This document shows, piece by piece, positions 28,074 to 32,785 of a DNA stretch of 32,785 nt; within the stretch, counting starts at the first letter, position 1; the number at the start of each line of letters is the position of its first letter. Origin of the DNA: Helicobacteraceae bacterium (GTDB lineage Bacteria; Campylobacterota; Campylobacteria; Campylobacterales; SZUA-545); assembly GCA_031273735.1 (NCBI GenBank), contig JAISRI010000035.1:1-32785 (forward strand), written 5' to 3'. The notes beneath the pieces were generated by a model. That model was given only the letters and a program-made list of their open reading frames with translations. It was not told the origin of the DNA and did not search any database. The position numbers and the translations under genes are program-made.

Positions 28074-28445
28074 TTATACGCGCTCTTCAAGCAATAATCC
28101 TGCCACTTCTCTCATTCTGGCGATAAACTTGATCGCCTGTTCGCTTGGAATCTGGCGGATAATATCGCCGCTTTTCGCGTCCAACACGCTTAAATATAAC
28201 CCTTTTATATCCTCGCTATAGCCAAAACGAAGCTGCATTTTAAGCGTTTGCGCCGATTCGTTAAGGTTTGAAACAAGATCGGAAAAACGCTCTCTGCTGA
28301 TTTCGGCTTTTTCGCCGTCTCTTTCCGCTCGTTCCGCCACCTCGCTCGCCGTCTCGGTTTGCTTGAGAGATTCGCTCTCCGAGTTTTTCTGCGCGTTCGG
28401 ACTTATCGTTCCGTTCGCTACCGTCTTAATTGCGCCTATTTCCAT
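28074..28445 (-). CDS. flaG: FlaG family protein
   Basis: LQFGYSEDIKGLYLSVLDAKSGDIIRQIPSEQAIKFIARMREVAGLLLEERV-like C-terminal FlaG domain (LRFGYSEDIKGLYLSVLDAKSGDIIRQIPSEQAIKF in this sequence). Confidence 0.9.
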   Translation of the reverse strand: MEIGAIKTVANGTISPNAQKNSESESLKQTETASEVAERAERDGEKAEISRERFSDLVSNLNESAQTLKMQLRFGYSEDIKGLYLSVLDAKSGDIIRQIPSEQAIKFIARMREVAGLLLEERV

Positions 28446-28553
28446 GAGAGACTCCTTTGCGCCTCCTTATTTATACTAGGTAAAATAGGAGGTATTCCCA
28501 ACTAAATCGTCGGCAAAGAAATAATTTTAATAGCCAAAAAGTTAAAATCGCGC

Positions 28554-28925
28554 ATGATCTTATCAAATTCGGACGGCGTTTCAGATAAAAAGACGATTTT
28601 GATCGCCGTTTTGTGCGATTCGCCGCTACTAACAAAAGCGTTGGAACGTATGTTAAAAACGCGGCTTGCGCCGCTAAACCGTTGCGATCTGGCGATCGGC
28701 GACAAGCCGCTAAAGATCGACAAGCCGCTTTTGGTCGTCGGCGATCATCTACCCAAGCCGTTTAGCCGCGAAAATCTTTTCGCCGCGATCGCCAGTTTTG
28801 AAAAACTATGGGATATTAAAGAGGCTTCAATTCAGCTTTTAGGCGCGAAAAATATCAAAGAAAAGATCGACGATCTGACCAACCGCTACGCCAAAGAGCT
28901 TTTAGAGCTTACGAGCCGAAAATGA
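28554..28925 (+). CDS. Conserved-type hypothetical protein upstream of rsmD
   Basis: 123-aa ORF overlapping rsmD by 4 bp (ATGA). Confidence 0.7.
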   Translation: MILSNSDGVSDKKTILIAVLCDSPLLTKALERMLKTRLAPLNRCDLAIGDKPLKIDKPLLVVGDHLPKPFSRENLFAAIASFEKLWDIKEASIQLLGAKNIKEKIDDLTNRYAKELLELTSRK

Positions 28926-29497
28926 ACGCGGCGAAAATTATCGGCGGCGCGTTGAAGGGGCGCAAAATCCTTCTGCCCGAACGCGACGGATCGCGCCCTA
29001 CAAAGGCGATCGCCCGCGAATCGATCTTTGATTCTCTGCAAAGCGAGATCGGAGCTTTTGCCTTTGCGGAGCTTTTCGCGGGAAGCGGATCGGTAGGATT
29101 GGAGGCGATCAGCCGCGGCGCGAAAAGCGCGATTTTTATCGAACGCGACAAAGCCGCTTTTGGCGTTTTGGAGCGAAATATCGCCGCTCTGAAAATCTCA
29201 AACGCGAAATGTTTTCTCGGCGATAGCTTCGTTTTGATCGCGCAGGCGATCGAATACCTGAAAGCGCAAAAACAAAAGGCGTGGTTCTATCTCGATCCGC
29301 CCTTTTCTATCCGCGAAGGTTTTTCGCAAATCTACGAACAGACGCAAACGCTTCTTTCGTCGCTTCCGATCGACGCTCTTGCGGGCGCGATAGTCGAACA
29401 TAGCTCAAATGTCGTCCTAAGCGATAGTTTAGGCGCTTTGGCAATCTCTAAAAGGCGCAAGTTCGGCAAAACGACTCTTAGTTACTACCAAATATAA
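28922..29497 (+). CDS. rsmD: 16S rRNA (guanine(966)-N(2))-methyltransferase RsmD
   Basis: IIGGALKGRKILLP, RPTKAIARESIFDSL, AELFAGSGSVGLEAISRGA, FYLDPPF. Confidence 0.93.
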   Translation: MNAAKIIGGALKGRKILLPERDGSRPTKAIARESIFDSLQSEIGAFAFAELFAGSGSVGLEAISRGAKSAIFIERDKAAFGVLERNIAALKISNAKCFLGDSFVLIAQAIEYLKAQKQKAWFYLDPPFSIREGFSQIYEQTQTLLSSLPIDALAGAIVEHSSNVVLSDSLGALAISKRRKFGKTTLSYYQI

Positions 29498-29508
29498 ACC
29501 TTCTTGTT

Positions 29509-29691
29509 ATTCCCGCGTCCTCTCTCGTCATTCCCGCGACGAAGCGATAGGCGCTCTCCAGCCGTCCATCGCGGAGGAAGGCGGGAATCCAAAAGGATCT
29601 AACGAAATACCGAACGCTTACGCATTTTCAACAAGCCCTACAAACGCCGTCATTCCCGCGAGGTATGGAGTAACCACAACGCGGCTTGTTG
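29509..29691. repeat. Cluster of ATTCCCGCG repeats with inverted copies
   Basis: ATTCCCGCG at 29509-29517, 29530-29538 and 29652-29660; inverted GCGGGAAT at 29581-29588; further inverted repeat CAACAAGCC (29629-29637) / GGCTTGTTG (29683-29691). Confidence 0.75.
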
Positions 29692-29709
29692 TAGAGGGGT
29701 TTTTTTTCA

Positions 29710-30870
29710 TTACGCTAACGCCCTGTGCAAGTTTTGAGCGTTTAATGAGTAATCGCTCGTAACTTCCCGAAAATCTTGCAAAAACTGCGGCGCGTGGGTA
29801 ACGTCTTGCGGGATATATTTCGCGTAATACGCGAGCGTCGTAGTCGGCGATTTATGCCCCAACATCTTCGAGACCCACAACAAATTCGCTCCTTTCGACA
29901 ATGCGATCGAGGCAAACGTGTGTCTTGTCGTGTATAACTCGCGATAATCTAGCAAGCACGCTCGCAAAACTCTTTCCCATTGCTCCCGTATAGTATTTAA
30001 CCACCCATACGCGTCGCCGCGATTTGTCATAAAGATAAACTTGTTCGCTAGCCCCGTTTCAAGGTATTGCTCGCGCAACGCTCTTTCAACTATCGGGAAC
30101 ATTTCGATTACCCGATTGCTTGACGGCGTTTTAAGTTTGCCCGTTTCTCCTTCCACCCGCTGTTGCTTGATTGCAATTCGGCGGGCGTGGAAGTTAATGC
30201 GTTCCCAGCGCAATCCGAGCAATTCGCCCGGGCGCATACCCGTGTAGAACGATATGGTTAGGAAGTTTTTGAACCAGCCCGTTGCGGTATCGAGTATTAG
30301 CTTAACCTCTTCCAAAGTAAAAGGCTCTTTCTCCTTTGCCTCTTTCTTCGGTTTTGGAACGTTGGCGAGAGGGTTTTTCGCGATAATACCCTCCGTAACC
30401 GCCAACCCAAAAATTAGGTTCAGAATCTTTCGGCGATCGTCTATGCCGCCGCCGTCTTTCACGAGCGCCCCCTGCCATTCGAGGAGTTCGAGCGACGTTA
30501 TATCGTCTATGCGCCGCTTGCCAAACGCAGGGCATACTTGGTTATGGAGCATTCGCGCGTAACGCGCGTTTGTCCTTTCCGCTCGATATTGTTCCGTCGC
30601 TTTTAGCGCCCTCACGCCAAACTCCTCCAACGTTACCCCGCCCGTAGATTTCTTAGGCGAGATTTTATCGCGGATAATGCTTTCCCATTCCCGCGCAACA
30701 TAGGCGAGATTGACTTTCGTCGCCTCTCGCCCCGAACTAATGCGATAGGTTTTGCCGTCTATCCTGCCGTAGGCATAGACGATACCGCCGCGATCGTAAC
30801 TGTGATGAGATTTTCCTTTCATCGGTTTTTTGCTCCTTATGCGGCTAGGAGCTAATCGGGTAACGCTCAT
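29710..30870 (-). CDS. Tyrosine recombinase/integrase
   Basis: Catalytic motifs FYTGMRPGELLGLRW, YTTRHTFASIALSKG, MLGHKSPTTTLAYYAKYI. Confidence 0.93.
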   Translation of the reverse strand: MSVTRLAPSRIRSKKPMKGKSHHSYDRGGIVYAYGRIDGKTYRISSGREATKVNLAYVAREWESIIRDKISPKKSTGGVTLEEFGVRALKATEQYRAERTNARYARMLHNQVCPAFGKRRIDDITSLELLEWQGALVKDGGGIDDRRKILNLIFGLAVTEGIIAKNPLANVPKPKKEAKEKEPFTLEEVKLILDTATGWFKNFLTISFYTGMRPGELLGLRWERINFHARRIAIKQQRVEGETGKLKTPSSNRVIEMFPIVERALREQYLETGLANKFIFMTNRGDAYGWLNTIREQWERVLRACLLDYRELYTTRHTFASIALSKGANLLWVSKMLGHKSPTTTLAYYAKYIPQDVTHAPQFLQDFREVTSDYSLNAQNLHRALA

Positions 30871-31145
30871 TTTACTTCCTTTTGCTTGATAGACCTGCGC
30901 GGCGCAAACTTATTTACGCTTGATCGTAAAATCAGATACTTTTTGCCGTCGCGGCGGTAATCGTGAGGCGAGATGTTCGCGTCGTTGATTAGCCGCCATC
31001 TAATTGCGCTTGGCGTTACGCCGCACATTTTGGCGACCTCTGGCACGCATAGGTATTTTGCTTCGGACGCTTCGATTAGCGTCTCTAGCCTGCGCTCTAT
31101 ACCCTCCAATTTGTTAATAACGATCAATCCGATTTCCGCGTTCAT
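30867..31145 (-). CDS. Small HTH protein, excisionase/AlpA-like
   Basis: YLCVPEVAKMCGVTPSAIRWRLINDANISPHDYRRDGKKYLI resembles a MerR/excisionase HTH; directly upstream of int with ATGA overlap. Confidence 0.6.
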   Translation of the reverse strand: MNAEIGLIVINKLEGIERRLETLIEASEAKYLCVPEVAKMCGVTPSAIRWRLINDANISPHDYRRDGKKYLILRSSVNKFAPRRSIKQKEVK

Positions 31146-32107
31146 TGCCGCTCCTCTAGCGCGATTGCGATTTGCGTTTCATAGTCTGCGCCGTAGAGCG
31201 CGGACATCACCGCCGTTTCAATGCCGCCCAAAGCCTCTACCGCTCGCGCTTCTTGCGCCGTAAAAAACGCCGCGCCGCTTCTTGCGCGTAAATCTTTGGA
31301 TTCGAGTTTCGCCGCTCTCTCGCGCAACTTCGGGTCTCTTTCAAACGACGCGCCCAATTCGCGGAGCTTTTGCGCTAGAGCTTGCGCCGCGCCGCTCTTT
31401 TTGGGCGCAATTTGAATATCTGAAACTTTAACCCCTTCGGGAACGCCGTCGACATAATCATCGTAGCGATCAAGAAACTTCGTAAAGTCCAACACAAAAC
31501 CTCTCGCTACTGGTTCTGTCTTTTTATAATTCTCTATCGCTATTTTTATTTTGTCGGCTTTTAACCATAGTTTTTTTATATTCCATTTCTTAATCGCTAA
31601 TTGTTTTGTGGTTTTTTTCGGATATATTTTATAAACGCTTTCAAATAATGTTTTATTTTCTTGCCGCGAAAACGCAAAATTAAAAAGTTCCCCCTTTACC
31701 CCCTCAAAAAGTAGATCTTCTTGTATGGGAGTATTTAAATTATTTAAAATATTTAATTGCGCGGGCGCCTGCGTTTCTATAATATGGGAATTGGTTTCAG
31801 AAGTATCATTTTGACACTTCAGAAGTGTCAATTTGACACTTTGCTCTATTGCGTTTTCGGTAAAAATTATCGCTCTATTTCTTCGATTGCCCGCATTTAT
31901 TATTAGCTCTTTCGCGTAAAGCCTTTTTAATATGCTCTTAACGCTATTTTCGCTTGTCATTAGCATTTGCGCTATCATTTTATTCGATAGCGAAAACTCG
32001 CCTTTTTCTATAATTTCGCCAAATATCAACCCCGATAAGAGCTTCTCGCTCGGCGTTAGTTTTTTGTCGTTCAAGAACCTATCGGTTGCAATTGCGTAGT
32101 TATACAT
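31142..32107 (-). CDS. Phage/plasmid-type replication initiator-like protein (N-terminal winged helix, C-terminal YPKK domain)
   Basis: N-term LTPSEKLLSGLIFGEIIEKGEFSLSNKMIAQMLMTSENSVKSILKRLYAKELI; C-term FESVYKIYPKKTTKQLAIKKWNIKKLWLKADKIKIAIENYKK...FTKFLDRYDDYVDG, the pattern common in phage replication proteins. Confidence 0.65.
   Translation of the reverse strand: MYNYAIATDRFLNDKKLTPSEKLLSGLIFGEIIEKGEFSLSNKMIAQMLMTSENSVKSILKRLYAKELIINAGNRRNRAIIFTENAIEQSVKLTLLKCQNDTSETNSHIIETQAPAQLNILNNLNTPIQEDLLFEGVKGELFNFAFSRQENKTLFESVYKIYPKKTTKQLAIKKWNIKKLWLKADKIKIAIENYKKTEPVARGFVLDFTKFLDRYDDYVDGVPEGVKVSDIQIAPKKSGAAQALAQKLRELGASFERDPKLRERAAKLESKDLRARSGAAFFTAQEARAVEALGGIETAVMSALYGADYETQIAIALEERQ
31732..31758. 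repeat. 27-bp pure A/T tract of three tandem 9-mers (candidate DNA-unwinding element)
   Basis: TATTTAAAT-TATTTAAAA-TATTTAATT read directly. Confidence 0.9.
31796..31841. repeat. Two tandem 22-bp iteron-like repeats with internal palindromes
   Basis: ttcagaagtatcattttgacac / ttcagaagtgtcaatttgacac (20/22 identical). Perfect inverted repeat TTGACACTTC-A-GAAGTGTCAA (31811-31831) and AAGTGTCA-ATT-TGACACTT (31823-31841). Confidence 0.92.
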
Positions 32108-32357
32108 CGGCTCTCCACCATTTGGCTTTTATCAGCTCTTTATGCGATAGCTTCTCTAGCATAGGCGCAACGCTCTTGGCGGGAACGTTCAATATCCGCG
32201 CCAACTCCTCGTCCGTTAGCTCAAAGCCGCCTTTTAGCGCAAAATCGCCAAAAATTAGCCCAGCTAGGAGCTTCTCGTTTGCCGTTAGGCTCGTATCCGT
32301 CAATATCCTCATAGGCGTTATCGCTAACGCCTTTATCGTCTTTATATCGTTGGTCAT
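32100..32357 (-). CDS. Stand-alone winged-helix protein, paralogous to the N-terminus of the 31142-32107 product
   Basis: LTANEKLLAGLIFGDFALKGGFELTDEELARILNVPAKSVAPMLEKLSHKELI aligns with LTPSEKLLSGLIFGEIIEKGEFSLSNKMIAQMLMTSENSVKSILKRLYAKELI. Confidence 0.75.
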   Translation of the reverse strand: MTNDIKTIKALAITPMRILTDTSLTANEKLLAGLIFGDFALKGGFELTDEELARILNVPAKSVAPMLEKLSHKELIKAKWWRADV

Positions 32358-32500
32358 TGTTTGTCCTTTTCTTGGGGTTCTATTGGCTTTTCGGTCGTTA
32401 ATTTGTTCGCCTTGTCGTTTTTCTCGCGGGCGAGCAGATCGGCAAGGCGTTTATCTAGTCCCGTCGTATCGAGGTGGTGGGTGTGGGGGCTTTCGCTCAT
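32354..32500 (-). CDS. Very small hypothetical protein (48 aa)
   Basis: ATG at 32500 (MSESPHTHHLDTTGLDKRLADLLAREKND...); 4-bp overlap with the downstream gene. The longer track ORF is mostly in the antisense-like low-complexity R-rich frame. Confidence 0.4.
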   Translation of the reverse strand: MSESPHTHHLDTTGLDKRLADLLAREKNDKANKLTTEKPIEPQEKDKQ

Positions 32501-32785
32501 TTTTTTGCCCTGTAGTTGAAAGTTGAAACGCCGGCACCGGATAAGCGTCCATATCCGTCTGCTCGCGAGTAAGCGCCGAAGCCGCCTTTGGCGCGAGCGC
32601 TCTAAGCTCTTCCTTGACGTAATATTTCGCGTCGTAAGCGTTAAGCGTAGCGATCGCGGCGGATAAAAACGCCTCCCAATCAATATCAACCTGCATACCG
32701 CTTACCGCTCCGATTTTATAAAAGTCGACAAGTCTCTCCTCTAGCGCTATTTTTAGCAAGGCGACGCTCTCGTCGGAGTCAATAA
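32451..32785 (-). CDS. Hypothetical protein, 5' end beyond window
   Basis: Frame remains open to the window edge (...IDSDESVALLKIALEERLVDFYKIGAVSGMQVDIDWEAFLSAAIATL...); the track start at 32759 is a TTG codon inside this longer frame. Confidence 0.5.
   Translation of the reverse strand, partial: IDSDESVALLKIALEERLVDFYKIGAVSGMQVDIDWEAFLSAAIATLNAYDAKYYVKEELRALAPKAASALTREQTDMDAYPVPAFQLSTTGQKNERKPPHPPPRYDGTR

Larger units (their letters stand above)
29498..32785 (-). mobile_element. End of an integrative/phage-like or satellite element (truncated by the window)
   Basis: Integrase + HTH protein + replication-initiator-like protein + winged-helix paralogue, all minus strand with short overlaps; abuts rsmD. 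The other end is not in the window. Confidence 0.7.

Noticed and set aside
28501-28553. Sigma-28 promoter for flaG (TAAA...GCCGACGA on the minus strand)
   Set aside because: Spacing and -10 match deviate from the FliA consensus; not supportable by eye.
29683-29707. Strong intrinsic terminator for rsmD at GGCTTGTTG...T8
   Set aside because: The T-run is real but the nearest stem (ACAAC/GTTGT) is weak and the better arm lies 45 bp away; kept only as part of the junction repeats.
29014-32649. Absence of GCGATCGC in the integrative element as proof of foreign origin
   Set aside because: Similar gaps occur in core genes (about 6.7-11.3 kb and 25.7-28.8 kb), so the absence is not discriminating.
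1-32785. tRNA, rRNA or CRISPR arrays
   Set aside because: No cloverleaf-like, rRNA-like or repeat-spacer sequences were recognised in the intergenic regions; a tRNAscan/Infernal run would settle it.

Overview
Read by eye only; no searches were run. The window looks like a Campylobacterota-type chromosome segment. The block lysA-pheA-hisC-fliF-fliG-fliH-dxs, followed later by flaG-fliD-fliS-(FliT-like)-rsmD, is recognisable from the protein sequences, and its order matches what I recall from Campylobacter-like genomes. Roughly 1-14 kb and 19.4-29.5 kb are mostly ordinary housekeeping and flagellar genes: class V aminotransferase, hisZ, manC, lysA, pheA, hisC, fliF/G/H, dxs, pth, rplY/ctc, pilT, transaldolase, uppP, nadK, fliS/D, flaG, rsmD. 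Two regions look accessory. (1) 14.4-19.4 kb holds three TPR genes, including a 19-repeat secreted TPR protein, plus a gene remnant and an orphan secreted protein. (2) From ~29.5 kb to the right edge is the end of an integrative or phage-like element: a tyrosine recombinase, a small HTH protein, a replication-initiator-like protein and a partial paralogue of its winged-helix domain, packed as overlapping genes. The best candidate for something new is in region 2. Inside the initiator-like gene, between its DNA-binding N-terminus and its C-terminal domain, are two tandem 22-bp palindromic repeats next to a 27-bp pure A/T tract made of three 9-mers. This is the layout of a lambda-type (gene O) replication origin. 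The window is also strongly enriched for the octamer GCGATCGC (the sequence known as HIP1 in cyanobacteria), and in the TPR genes this octamer recurs in exact phase with the 102-bp repeat. No rRNA, tRNA or CRISPR array was recognised.
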